This document shows, in pieces, positions 42,541-49,577 of a DNA stretch of 59,555 nt. This DNA comes from a virus. The stretch's first letter is position 1. Each line of letters begins with the position of its first letter. The translations under genes were made by a program, and so were the position numbers. The stretch is taken from positions 1-59,555 of the IMG/VR virus record IMGVR_UViG_3300050343_000001. One strand, given 5' to 3'. Below the pieces are notes generated by a model. The model saw only the letters and a program-made list of their open reading frames with translations, did not search any database and was not told the origin of the DNA.

Positions 42541-44120
42541 CAATAATACGCCGCCCTGCGATGTAAATACGAATCATCGTCTTCCATATCCGTAGGTAAG
42601 CGGATAAATCCACCCTGACGGAATCTTAGGAGAGCCATGACCGTGCTATCGACCAAGTCATCGTTCGACATGAACGGAAACCCAGCCACTTCTTCTACAA
42701 GCTCGTCCGCCCAGCGTGTCGCCGGTACCCAGACCATGCCTGAAGATATAATATCTGATACAGAGTTGAGCCTTGCCAGCTTATCACCAGTCCCCCGGTG
42801 GGGTGTATACTCGGTGACGGGCAGTCCCATGCGTCTCATCTCTTGATAAAGTGCAACTCCAGAGCTTTTCTTCTCCACAATGAACGCATCAGGGTCCCAA
42901 TGTCTGTAGTTTTCCATCGCCAACTCTTTGAGTTCGGGAAATTCTAGCCGTTCTTTTATGCTATCAAGTAAAATAATGTTGTGTGAGCCTGATTCTTCGT
43001 GAAAGAACACGCCCCAAGTGGTAAGTGCGGTGTAATCGGCCCTATTATGCTTCTCTGCGGCCGCATCTAAGGACATAATCACGTACTCAACGCTTGGCAT
43101 AGTGTCATTTTCCCATATATTCCACCATTCACGCTTAACAATCGACGCTTCTTCGGACGTGGGCTGCTGTTGATACTGCGAGTTCCACTGGAACGCAGGC
43201 ATCGAAGCCTTGGTTCGTTCTAACGCAGGGAGATCAAAGAACTCCGGCCACAAAGGTTTCTGTATTGGCTTACCATCTTTGTCCTCAGAGTCTAAAATAG
43301 CTGGAAACTCAACGATTTCGTACTGATCGGCCATCTCATTCTTGACCATATCGTTGGTTACACGCCCTGTCAGGTCGTCCATATGCCATCTAGTCTGCAC
43401 GATAGCTACACGCCCGCCGGGCATTAGCCTTGTTCGCGCTCCGAAGGTAAACCATTCGTAAGCTTTTTCAAAGACAGAAAAGTTCCCGTTGATAACATCT
43501 TGTTCAGAGTGTGGGTCGTCGACCAGCAATAGGTCAGCGCCACGCCCAGCCAAAGCAGAACCAATACCACACGCAAAATACTCTCCTCCAAAGTTTGTAT
43601 TCCATCTCCCCGCTGATTTACTGTCCACCGCAAGAGAAACCTCCGGGAATATGGACTTATAGTCGTCTAAGGCGATCAAATTACGGACTTTACGTCCAAA
43701 ATCCACCGCCAAGTCTGTGGTGTGCGACACCATCATTACTTTCTTATCAGGATTCCGCCCTAAAAACCAAGCGGGGTAAAATATTGACACGAGCTGCGAC
43801 TTACCATGACGCGGGGGTATGTTTACGCACACCCTGTCCTTACCATCCTTAGCTGTCGGCCCACGTTCAACGTCCATTAACATGTTTGCAAGTATGCGGT
43901 GATGCCTCCCAACCTTATAATCTGGCTGCATCCGCTTGCAAAACTCTATCAGATCGTCGTGCGCGGCCTTGTTTGTCTGCCGTGAGGACAATTCCCCCAC
44001 GATTGAGTCTATCTCGACCAGCTCTTCAGGACTAAACGAGTCTAGATTGTCCAATATGTGCTGGATATCCTCCGGAGAGAAATCCATATCTTTAGCTAAA
44101 CTAGCTAAATTGTCAGACAT
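42540..44120 (-). CDS. terL: Terminase large subunit
   Basis: The 526-residue product is the DNA packaging motor. ATPase: Walker A PPRHGKSQL (Lys107), Walker B LLLVDDPHS (Asp201, Asp202), TRWHMDDLTGR in the coupling region. Nuclease (RNase H-like): MSLDAAAEKHNR with Asp352, DAFIVEKKSSG, and a late DLVDSTVMALLRF. The length is normal. RBS AAGGAG 9 bases before ATG. It overlaps the small subunit gene by 8 bases. The lineage of the TerL would tell the packaging type (headful versus others), which cannot be judged without a tree. Confidence 0.95.
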   Translation of the reverse strand: MSDNLASLAKDMDFSPEDIQHILDNLDSFSPEELVEIDSIVGELSSRQTNKAAHDDLIEFCKRMQPDYKVGRHHRILANMLMDVERGPTAKDGKDRVCVNIPPRHGKSQLVSIFYPAWFLGRNPDKKVMMVSHTTDLAVDFGRKVRNLIALDDYKSIFPEVSLAVDSKSAGRWNTNFGGEYFACGIGSALAGRGADLLLVDDPHSEQDVINGNFSVFEKAYEWFTFGARTRLMPGGRVAIVQTRWHMDDLTGRVTNDMVKNEMADQYEIVEFPAILDSEDKDGKPIQKPLWPEFFDLPALERTKASMPAFQWNSQYQQQPTSEEASIVKREWWNIWENDTMPSVEYVIMSLDAAAEKHNRADYTALTTWGVFFHEESGSHNIILLDSIKERLEFPELKELAMENYRHWDPDAFIVEKKSSGVALYQEMRRMGLPVTEYTPHRGTGDKLARLNSVSDIISSGMVWVPATRWADELVEEVAGFPFMSNDDLVDSTVMALLRFRQGGFIRLPTDMEDDDSYLHRRAAYY

Positions 44121-44700
44121 CGAGCCCTAGCTCCTTATCTACGTCGATAACATCCCCATTTATTGTAATCGCGTCCTCAATCTCTTCAGGATTCACCAGT
44201 CGAGACAGCTTTTCGCGCAATTTGTCCTTCAGATCGTCCGATGTCTGGTGCGTTATAGTCACTTCAGACTTCTCAGCGAATAACCCAACGTCTGAGACCT
44301 TACCCAACAGCTCCAACGCACGTATTCGTATCCGCGGATCAGGGTTCTCGGTCTCTTCTATCAGTTTATTTGTAACTAGGTGGCGTACCTGCGTCGCACT
44401 TTTCACCACAGAGTGCCCAAAGTCCTTCAGGATTCTATCTGTCAGCAATAAAGTCGCGGGTGTCAGCTGGGCCACTCGTTTCGGCGTTGCAACTTTGGAT
44501 GTTTTGTGAGGGTTCTCAGCATAAGATACAGCTAAAGCCGCCGCATTATCCTTGTCTTCACTGGTTGCTTCGACCTCTAACCCGTTGGCATGCAGATACT
44601 CTACCGTCTTCGCAGCTGCAGACGTTTTGATCGCAAGGTCTTTCATGTCCGGAGCTTTGCGGGTCGGTACTCCGCGCTCAGGTTCAATATGTATAGTCAT
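44113..44700 (-). CDS. terS: Terminase small subunit
   Basis: The 195-residue product binds packaging sites and feeds TerL. It has helices IKTSAAAKTVEYLHANGLEV, TPATLLLTDRILKDFGHSVV and DPRIRIRALELLGKVSDVGL, then FAEKSEVTITHQTSDDLKD, a C-terminal segment seen in many marine phage TerS proteins. The ATG at 44700 is preferred, with GAGGG 7 bases upstream. An upstream in-frame TTG at 44721 would overlap the -10 box of the late promoter. It is the first gene of the leftward operon. Confidence 0.85.
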   Translation of the reverse strand: MTIHIEPERGVPTRKAPDMKDLAIKTSAAAKTVEYLHANGLEVEATSEDKDNAAALAVSYAENPHKTSKVATPKRVAQLTPATLLLTDRILKDFGHSVVKSATQVRHLVTNKLIEETENPDPRIRIRALELLGKVSDVGLFAEKSEVTITHQTSDDLKDKLREKLSRLVNPEEIEDAITINGDVIDVDKELGLDV

Positions 44701-44720
44701 TTTTAGCCCTCGTTTGTGCA

Positions 44721-44749
44721 ACTATACAAAAAATTTTACAGCATTTCAA
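44721..44749 (-). promoter_or_regulatory. Late-arm promoter (TTGAAA-N17-TATAGT)
   Basis: On the minus strand the -35 box TTGAAA (44749-44744) and the -10 box TATAGT (44726-44721) are separated by 17 bp, an optimal sigma-70 geometry. The transcript would start near 44714, leaving about 14 bases before the terS ATG. It is the only strong promoter I found for the leftward arm of about 38 kb. Confidence 0.75.
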
Positions 44750-44961
44750 TCCAGTTTGATAGGAGACGTTTTTATATACGAGGGGGTGGGGTAACTTAGC
44801 GCGCCGAAAACGCTAGGTAGGGGGGTCTGTTTTGATACCCGTGACGATACTTTGTGGAGTCAGATTCGTTTTTGGAAAAACGTAAAATATTTGTGAATAA
44901 TAGTATTATATAGGCGCGCGGACAGGTAGCCGTACTGGGGGGTGGGGGGTAGGTGGGGTAT
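44750..44961. other. Non-coding divergent control region with G-runs
   Basis: This stretch between the two arms holds no gene. The plus strand has runs of G (5, 4 and 6 near 44782-44828; 6, 6 and 4 at 44937-44958), able in principle to form G-quadruplex structures. It is followed by the first GTAGTT palindrome. An AT-rich piece (44885-44912, with TAGTATTATATAG) lies between the G-rich blocks. Confidence 0.6.
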
Positions 44962-44976
44962 GTAGTTTAAAACTAC
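44962..44976. repeat. Palindrome copy 1: GTAGTTTAAAACTAC
   Basis: A perfect 7+1+7 inverted repeat that belongs to the family GTAGTT-N3-AACTAC found nine times between 44.96 and 54.6 kb. This copy ends 12 bp upstream of the -35 box of the early promoter at 44989, a usual place for an activator or repressor site. Confidence 0.75.
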
Positions 44977-44988
44977 ACTCGCGATACT

Positions 44989-45017
44989 GTGACATAACAC
45001 ACACAAACAAGTATACT
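44989..45017 (+). promoter_or_regulatory. Early promoter (GTGACA-N17-TATACT)
   Basis: A -35 box GTGACA (44989-44994) and -10 box TATACT (45012-45017), 17 bp apart, lie 65 bp before the first rightward gene. A GTAGTT palindrome lies immediately upstream, which suggests regulated early transcription. Confidence 0.7.
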
Positions 45018-45081
45018 GGTGTTATCAAAAGCGAAACATGATGTGACGCTACGATAAAATATTCTATGAAAGGAATATAAA

Positions 45082-45690
45082 ATGACTAAAACTAAAACAA
45101 ACCAAAAGATCAATAAATCAAACGTGGTGTTAGGAGAAAAGTTTCTAACACTATTACAAGAGGATGGCGACGCGCAAACAGCTGGCAAGCTAAAGCGCGG
45201 CGAGCTTATAACTCAGGCCATGGACGATGGTATCGACTTTACAAGTAAGACAATGTCTAAAGAGCAAATAATAGAAGTTAAAGCTCTTATTGCTTTACGC
45301 CATCCTATAGCGGCTCAGGAATTACTAAAAATGGGCGCGGCAAAGGCAGATGGCGCAATCGCGGCAGACCATGATGGTAATCGTTTTACTAGCCAAGGTA
45401 GAGCCAAAAATTGGAACTACTGGAATAGTAGACAAAAAGACATCTTTAAGAAATTAGGTGAAGCGGTTGTTGCTCGCAATATCAAAAAGGCTCGTATCGC
45501 AGAAGGTGGCAACCAATCAAGAGGTCTAGTCGAGCGTCTTGCTACTGAATGTAACAAGCTTTTCAACGCGGTTGTTAGGGCAGACGTTGACACATTGCCA
45601 GATGATTTCGATACCTTGGAAGTAATTGCAGGTTTCAAGACCATCGCAAGAAATTCTGGATTTCAATTAGTAAAGAAATCTAAAAAGTAA
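45082..45690 (+). CDS. First early protein, unknown function
   Basis: The 202-residue product is basic at both ends (MTKTKTNQKINKSN; LVKKSKK) with a mostly helical body: GEKFLTLLQEDGDAQTAGKL, MSKEQIIEVKALIALRHPIA, SRQKDIFKKLGEAVVARNIK. GNRFTSQGRAKNWNYWNSRQ is the most distinctive stretch. RBS AAAGGAATATAAA before ATG. It is the first gene behind the early promoter and the first palindrome, so it could be an early host-takeover or regulatory protein and a candidate binder of the palindromes. I recognise no family. Confidence 0.78.
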   Translation: MTKTKTNQKINKSNVVLGEKFLTLLQEDGDAQTAGKLKRGELITQAMDDGIDFTSKTMSKEQIIEVKALIALRHPIAAQELLKMGAAKADGAIAADHDGNRFTSQGRAKNWNYWNSRQKDIFKKLGEAVVARNIKKARIAEGGNQSRGLVERLATECNKLFNAVVRADVDTLPDDFDTLEVIAGFKTIARNSGFQLVKKSKK

Positions 45691-45700
45691 AACTTAACTT

Positions 45701-45720
45701 GGAGCGGCCGCGGCCGCTCC
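45701..45720. promoter_or_regulatory. 20-bp perfect GC palindrome after first early gene
   Basis: The sequence GGAGCGGCCG followed by its mirror CGGCCGCTCC is a 20-bp perfect palindrome holding a NotI-type octamer. It starts 10 bases after the stop of the upstream gene and has no U-tract, so it would be an mRNA-stabilising or attenuating hairpin rather than a classical terminator, or a protein-binding site. Confidence 0.65.
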
Positions 45721-45751
45721 TTACTAACATTCAAATACAGGAAACAAAACA

Positions 45752-46012
45752 ATGTTAAAAGAATTACCTTATACTGTCGGAGATCAAGACCTAATTGACG
45801 AAAGATGGCATTGGAACCGCATCGGTAAAGTAATGATCGGTGTTATGATCAAATGGGATGACGAAAAGTTTGATAGGTTTTTTAATGCAATCAAACCGCA
45901 ATTACCGCCAGACGAAGTCGAAGAAATTTTAAATCGTCGTGCATGGTATACTTCGTGCCATGATATATTAAAACAACCTAGCCAAATGTCTTTTACATTT
46001 ATGCCAAAATAA
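45752..46012 (+). CDS. Second early protein, unknown function
   Basis: The 86-residue product begins MLKELPYTVGDQDLIDERWH and continues with WNRIGKVMIGVMIKWDDEKF, RFFNAIKPQLPPDEVEEILN and RRAWYTSCHDILKQPSQM. It looks like a small globular helical protein with many aromatic residues; no family recognised. AGGA about 9 bases before ATG. Followed directly by a strong terminator, so the early unit consists of two genes only. Confidence 0.75.
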   Translation: MLKELPYTVGDQDLIDERWHWNRIGKVMIGVMIKWDDEKFDRFFNAIKPQLPPDEVEEILNRRAWYTSCHDILKQPSQMSFTFMPK

Positions 46013-46018
46013 CTACAC

Positions 46019-46049
46019 GCGCCGAGCCGAAAGGTTCGGCGCTTTTTTT
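46019..46049 (+). terminator. Terminator of the two-gene early unit
   Basis: A 10-bp stem (GCGCCGAGCC / GGTTCGGCGC, one G-T pair) with a GAAA tetraloop is followed by seven T. It isolates the first early unit from the replication-arm operon. Confidence 0.92.
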
Positions 46050-46132
46050 GTGTCTTTTTTTGCGGAAGCCAGTTCTCTGAATAGCTTCGCGTCACAGAGC
46101 AATCGGCTTTGTTGCGATGCTTACTAAAACAT

Positions 46133-46147
46133 GTAGTTACAAACTAC
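46133..46147. repeat. Palindrome copy 2: GTAGTTACAAACTAC
   Basis: Member of the GTAGTT-N3-AACTAC family, with arms of 6 bp. It is followed after 10 bp by copy 2 of the 23-bp repeat. Confidence 0.75.
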
Positions 46148-46249
46148 ACTGTGGAAACCAGTTCTCTGAGTAGCTTCGCGGATCATGTGTACTTCGTGTG
46201 TACATCTCCTCGTATGTTTATGTATGTTAACTCATCGGGCCCGTTACGT

Positions 46250-46264
46250 GTAGTTTTAAACTAC
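46250..46264. repeat. Palindrome copy 3: GTAGTTTTAAACTAC
   Basis: Perfect 7+1+7 member of the family. It is followed after 10 bp by copy 3 of the 23-bp repeat and lies 117 bp from copy 2. Confidence 0.75.
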
Positions 46265-46329
46265 GAGACGTATACCAGTTCTCTAAGTAGCTTCGCGGAG
46301 CAACATGTACGCAGATGCCTTGTTTTTAT

Positions 46330-46605
46330 AATGTTCCATTATAATGTTCCTAATGTTCCACAAGAAGTTCCATAATAGGCAAAAATAAGTCATTGATTTT
46401 ATTACAATGTTCCTAATGTTCCTAATGTTCCCTATAAAAAAATATAGCACTACGTACGCGACCCCCTCTATAATGAAAAATCAACGGAACATTTGGAACA
46501 TTGGAACATTCCAATGATTTCAAGGACTTACAGACACCCTAAATGGAACATTATAAAACCCGATTGGAACATTGTAATCATATCAATAACTTAGCACGGA
46601 ACATT
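46330..46605. repeat. Twelve iterons in two mirrored blocks, putative ori core
   Basis: Forward AATGTTCC at 46330, 46343, 46352, 46406, 46415 and 46424 (first base given). The last three are spaced exactly 9 bp. Reverse GGAACATT at 46486, 46495, 46503, 46545, 46566 and 46598. Between them is an AT-rich core (46432-46485) containing CTATAAAAAAATATAG. Six against six in mirror orientation around an AT-rich centre fits a bidirectional replication origin bound by an initiator, or a large operator. No DnaA box was seen. Confidence 0.82.
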
Positions 46606-46618
46606 ACCTTTTAACCCT

Positions 46619-46633
46619 GTAGTTTAAAACTAC
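46619..46633. repeat. Palindrome copy 4: GTAGTTTAAAACTAC
   Basis: Identical to copy 1. It closes the iteron region and lies 58 bp upstream of the -35 box of the strong promoter at 46692. Confidence 0.75.
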
Positions 46634-46691
46634 GTCACACAACCTCGCAATACCTGACGATACCTGACACAACAGGACACGCTCAGAAAGC

Positions 46692-46720
46692 TTGACATTG
46701 GCCGTATACTATGGTATAGT
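46692..46720 (+). promoter_or_regulatory. Strong promoter of the replication arm (TTGACA-N17-TATAGT)
   Basis: Perfect -35 TTGACA (46692-46697), 17-bp spacer and -10 TATAGT (46715-46720), the best promoter of the window. The 5' leader of about 105 bases before the first gene contains palindrome copy 5. It probably drives the long rightward operon. Confidence 0.88.
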
Positions 46721-46782
46721 AGTATATGTTCTGGAGTGATAGTCAACATATCGGCTCTCTCTTCAGACTGTATCTACTTCGT

Positions 46783-46797
46783 GTAGTTACTAACTAC
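46783..46797. repeat. Palindrome copy 5: GTAGTTACTAACTAC
   Basis: Perfect 7+1+7 member of the family, in the transcribed leader 62 bp after the -10 box and 37 bp before the first ATG. It could act as a roadblock operator or as an RNA hairpin. Confidence 0.75.
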
Positions 46798-46834
46798 TAA
46801 TCAAAACTAACTAATCAAACCAATGGAGATTATC

Positions 46835-47047
46835 ATGCCTATCAAAGCTCACTGCATATCATGCGACCAACCCTACTCACAACGCCGAAAAGAATTGGGA
46901 TACAACTTCTGCCTAGACTGTGGCGAATACCAAGCGACTAAGCAACGCGCAGGTTGGTGTGTCGCACCTATCGCGCACAAGCAAGGCGCAACACTTGTCA
47001 CCAACTTCAACGACCTCAAAGGTCTCAACAAATACACGGGAGAGTAA
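46835..47047 (+). CDS. Small zinc-ribbon protein
   Basis: The 70-residue product begins MPIKAHCISCDQPYSQRRKE and has two CxxC pairs (CISC and CLDC, 20 residues apart) that would bind one zinc ion. The start at 46835 has GGAG 8 bases before; the upstream ATG at 46823 lies on top of that signal. First gene after the strong promoter. Small zinc ribbons of this kind are common in early regions of marine phages; DNA, RNA or protein binding cannot be decided. Confidence 0.78.
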   Translation: MPIKAHCISCDQPYSQRRKELGYNFCLDCGEYQATKQRAGWCVAPIAHKQGATLVTNFNDLKGLNKYTGE

Positions 47048-47048
47048 G

Positions 47049-47297
47049 ATGAAGTTCGAAAACTACAGCGTGGTGAAATGCCCTATGGGTATATCTATCA
47101 AACCTAACAATGGTGACAGCGATTTAGAAGTAACCTTAACTATAGAAAATGATACTCTACACGTAACTTTGCACGCACACGACAATGATTGGTGTGGCTC
47201 TGACCACATCGTAAGTGAAGCTCGATACCCAATCAAACATTACTGTGAATGTCACGCAACATACCAAGACTGTGGCTATCAGGATTGTTGCAGATGA
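47049..47297 (+). CDS. Small Cys/His-rich protein
   Basis: The 82-residue product begins MKFENYSVVKCPMGISIKPN, has a beta-like middle (SDLEVTLTIENDTLHVTLHA) and a C-terminal Cys/His cluster (HYCECHATYQDCGYQDCCR) that could bind metal. GGGAGAG precedes the ATG at 47049 by 6 bases. It overlaps the next gene by 4 bases (ATGA). No known family. Confidence 0.75.
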   Translation: MKFENYSVVKCPMGISIKPNNGDSDLEVTLTIENDTLHVTLHAHDNDWCGSDHIVSEARYPIKHYCECHATYQDCGYQDCCR

Positions 47298-47524
47298 TGA
47301 AATTCTGGACAGTACTTCTACTGACGTATCACGCAGGGTCTGACGATGTCGAACCTATGACTTCAAGTATCCTGTTACCTTCGATGGAAATATGTGGCGA
47401 TGTGATGGACGACTTCTATCCAACTATATTCGCGCACTATCCTGACAGCATGGCTCAATGCCTAGAAACCGCCGAGGCTTCAACAACTATGACAAGCCCA
47501 ATGCCAAAACTAAGACCGTTCTAA
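47294..47524 (+). CDS. Small exported-type protein
   Basis: The 76-residue product begins MMKFWTVLLLTYHAGSDDVE, a short hydrophobic N-terminus that may be a signal peptide, followed by SMEICGDVMDDFYPTIFAHY and SMAQCLETAEAS, with two Cys. Similar small proteins with a signal-like start occur in early operons of marine phages. Starts by ATGA overlap. Possible role in the periplasm, for example superinfection exclusion; not demonstrable from sequence. Confidence 0.7.
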   Translation: MMKFWTVLLLTYHAGSDDVEPMTSSILLPSMEICGDVMDDFYPTIFAHYPDSMAQCLETAEASTTMTSPMPKLRPF

Positions 47525-47535
47525 AGGAGAACATT

Positions 47536-48453
47536 ATGAACAACGTACACCAACTAACCGCCGAGTGTAGTCAACAACTACACACAGATGCACCAACACT
47601 TGGCTCATCTGCAATGCTCGTAGAAGTCAACATCTCTACATGGGCAGGTCGAAAGAAAGACAAGCGGGCTTCCGCTGATGTCGCTTCCGCGAACCACGCC
47701 GACAAAGAGGTTGCTAACGTGATCAAGAAGTTACTCGCTAACTCTGACACACTCAAAGCAATACAGACACATGTCACCGCGGCTCGCAACATGCACTCGA
47801 ACATGACGATGCCTTGGTCTAACTCTGGGCTACGTCTGTTACCTACAGCGCAATACTTCAACTACAGCGAAGCTATGTCGCAAATGCAGAATGAGTTCGA
47901 AGCACTCAAGACTAAGTTTCTAAATTCGTACAACGACGAAGTAATAAACGTACAGCTAAAGCTCGGCTCGTTGTTCTCGCGTGACGACTATCCCACGATT
48001 GAAACACTCGACAGTAAGTTTGCTTTCCGTATGAACTACATGCCATTGCCAGATGTCGGTGACTTCCGTGTCGATGTGGGTAATGAAGCACTACTCGAAA
48101 TCAAGCAGAAGTATGAGGACTTCTATTCCAAACAATACAATACAGCTATGAATGACGTGTGGACACGTTTGCACAAGGCACTGACAAATATGTCTGAGCG
48201 CCTAGACTACAGCGGTAAAGAGGACAAGAAAGTATTTCGTGATACGCTCGTTGGTAATGTCACTGACATGATAGAACTACTACGTGTGTGTAATGTTACG
48301 CAGTCTACCCAGATGTCCGACATGGCAAACAAACTCGAAGATGCAATGTCTGGTGTATCCGCCGTGGTATTGCGTGACGACAATACGTTCCGCGTCAGAA
48401 CCAAAGCGAAGGTCGACGACATTATCAAATCACTACCATCATTAGATATATAA
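47536..48453 (+). CDS. DUF3150-like partner of MoxR/VWA module
   Basis: The 305-residue product begins MNNVHQLTAECSQQLHTDAP. It is mostly helical, with DVASANHADKEVANVIKKLL, ARNMHSNMTMPWSNSGLRLL, AMSQMQNEFEALKTKFLNSY and a C-terminal CNVTQSTQMSDMANKLEDAM. The pattern of W..S...RLLP...Y..Y and long helices fits the DUF3150 family (from memory), which in phages accompanies MoxR-type ATPases. RBS AAAGGAGAACATT before ATG at 47536. It probably is the substrate-linking or structural subunit of the downstream ATPase/VWA pair. Confidence 0.78.
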   Translation: MNNVHQLTAECSQQLHTDAPTLGSSAMLVEVNISTWAGRKKDKRASADVASANHADKEVANVIKKLLANSDTLKAIQTHVTAARNMHSNMTMPWSNSGLRLLPTAQYFNYSEAMSQMQNEFEALKTKFLNSYNDEVINVQLKLGSLFSRDDYPTIETLDSKFAFRMNYMPLPDVGDFRVDVGNEALLEIKQKYEDFYSKQYNTAMNDVWTRLHKALTNMSERLDYSGKEDKKVFRDTLVGNVTDMIELLRVCNVTQSTQMSDMANKLEDAMSGVSAVVLRDDNTFRVRTKAKVDDIIKSLPSLDI

Positions 48454-48471
48454 ACAAGAAGGAAGAACAAC

Positions 48472-49566
48472 ATGACTAATCAAACACACGCAATGTATCA
48501 CATAGATTTACCACAATGCGTCGATCTTATCGTAGGCGTAGCTAAAATACGAACCGTACTCGCACAGGGTCATATGGGTAGTGGCAAATCATCTATGTTG
48601 GATATGGTAGCAGAAAGACTACCGAACCATCGCAAAGTATATTTCGACGCAACCACAAAAGACCTCGGTGACATTATGATACCGTCTTTGCAGTCTATAC
48701 AAGAAGAAGGTTGCGTCCGTATGATTCCTCACGAAGAACTCGGTCTACATATAGACGGGCCGATTATTCTTATGCTCGACGAGTATGGCAAGGCGAACCC
48801 TGCAGTGAAGACCGCTATGCTACGTCTGATGTTGGAACGTAAAATGGGTAGTTACAAACTACACCCTGACAGTGTTGTCTTTGCTACAACGAACATGGGT
48901 AGCGAAGGAGTTGGTGACATACTACCACCACACGCACGTAACCGTATAACTGTAGTACAGATCAAAAAGACTAATAACATGGATTTGATTGAATACGGTA
49001 TCAACAAGAATTGGGATCACAGCCTACTTGGTTGGCTCAAAGACAACCCACACTTGATGCACTCGTTTGAAGATGTGAAAGACCCAGACGAAAACCCATA
49101 TATCTTCCATCCAAAAGCGCAACGTGCCGCCTTTGTTACAGGTCGCTCACTCGAAGCCGCGTCTGACATACTCAAAGCACGAGCAGGGTTTGACGATATT
49201 ACTCTGACCGCCGCATTGATAGGTACGATTGGTGATCGCGGTGCGATGGACTTGATGGCGTTTGTGTCACTATCCGATCAGCTACCTACCTTGCAAGCTA
49301 TCAAAGACAATCCAAAGAGTGCCAAAGTACCTGACAGCGCCGCCGCCATATGTATGGTTGTGTATAGAACTCTGTCCGCGTTGGACAAAGACTGGCTCAA
49401 CAGCTGGATGGATTACTTGCCGCGCCTCGATACCGAAGCACAAGCTATGTTCGCTAATGGTGTACGCGCACCGAAGTATTCAAAGCAGTCAATGGTTATG
49501 ACTAACAAGAAGTTCACCGAGTGGGCTATGAAGAACAACCACCTATACACAGCAGATAAAATATAA
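48472..49566 (+). CDS. MoxR-like AAA+ ATPase
   Basis: The 364-residue product has Walker A GHMGSGKSSML (Lys39), Walker B IILMLDEYGKAN (Asp103, Glu104), a sensor-1-like VVFATTNMGSEGVGD and arginine-containing HARNRITVVQ. It is a MoxR/CbbQ-type remodelling ATPase acting with a VWA protein, here encoded three genes downstream. In bacteria such pairs mature or insert metal cofactors or remodel complexes (RavA-ViaA, CobS-CobT). The substrate in the phage is unknown. It carries palindrome copy 6 inside its coding sequence. Confidence 0.88.
   Translation: MTNQTHAMYHIDLPQCVDLIVGVAKIRTVLAQGHMGSGKSSMLDMVAERLPNHRKVYFDATTKDLGDIMIPSLQSIQEEGCVRMIPHEELGLHIDGPIILMLDEYGKANPAVKTAMLRLMLERKMGSYKLHPDSVVFATTNMGSEGVGDILPPHARNRITVVQIKKTNNMDLIEYGINKNWDHSLLGWLKDNPHLMHSFEDVKDPDENPYIFHPKAQRAAFVTGRSLEAASDILKARAGFDDITLTAALIGTIGDRGAMDLMAFVSLSDQLPTLQAIKDNPKSAKVPDSAAAICMVVYRTLSALDKDWLNSWMDYLPRLDTEAQAMFANGVRAPKYSKQSMVMTNKKFTEWAMKNNHLYTADKI
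48848..48862. repeat. Palindrome copy 6, inside the MoxR gene
   Basis: GTAGTTACAAACTAC lies within codons for Gly-Ser-Tyr-Lys-Leu, identical to copies 2 and 9. Its presence in coding sequence argues for selection on the DNA or RNA itself, or chance; see findings. Confidence 0.65.
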
Positions 49567-49577
49567 GGAGAGATATA

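Larger units (their letters stand above)
46069..46297 (+). repeat. Three copies of a 23-bp direct repeat
   Basis: Copies at 46069-46091, 46158-46180 and 46275-46297 share CCAGTTCTCT followed by AAGTAGCTTCGCG with at most two differences each (GA/GAG/AAG variants in the middle). Copies 2 and 3 each lie exactly 10 bp after a GTAGTT palindrome, so palindrome and repeat form a composite unit. Copy 1 follows a terminator instead. Confidence 0.8.
46050..46834. other. 785-bp non-coding repeat region, putative origin
   Basis: No convincing gene lies here. The region contains three copies of a 23-bp direct repeat, four GTAGTT palindromes, two mirrored blocks of six iterons around an AT-rich centre, and a strong promoter. 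The single open frame (46109-46375) runs over the repeats and has no RBS. Iterons plus an AT-rich core are the usual signature of a replication origin. Confidence 0.7.

Noticed and set aside
44113-44721. TTG start for terS at 44721
   Set aside because: It would overlap the -10 box of the late promoter; the ATG at 44700 has a good RBS.
46109-46375. 88-codon open frame on the plus strand
   Set aside because: It runs across direct repeats and palindromes, has no RBS, and its protein shows the repeats (SSLSSFA twice); probably chance.
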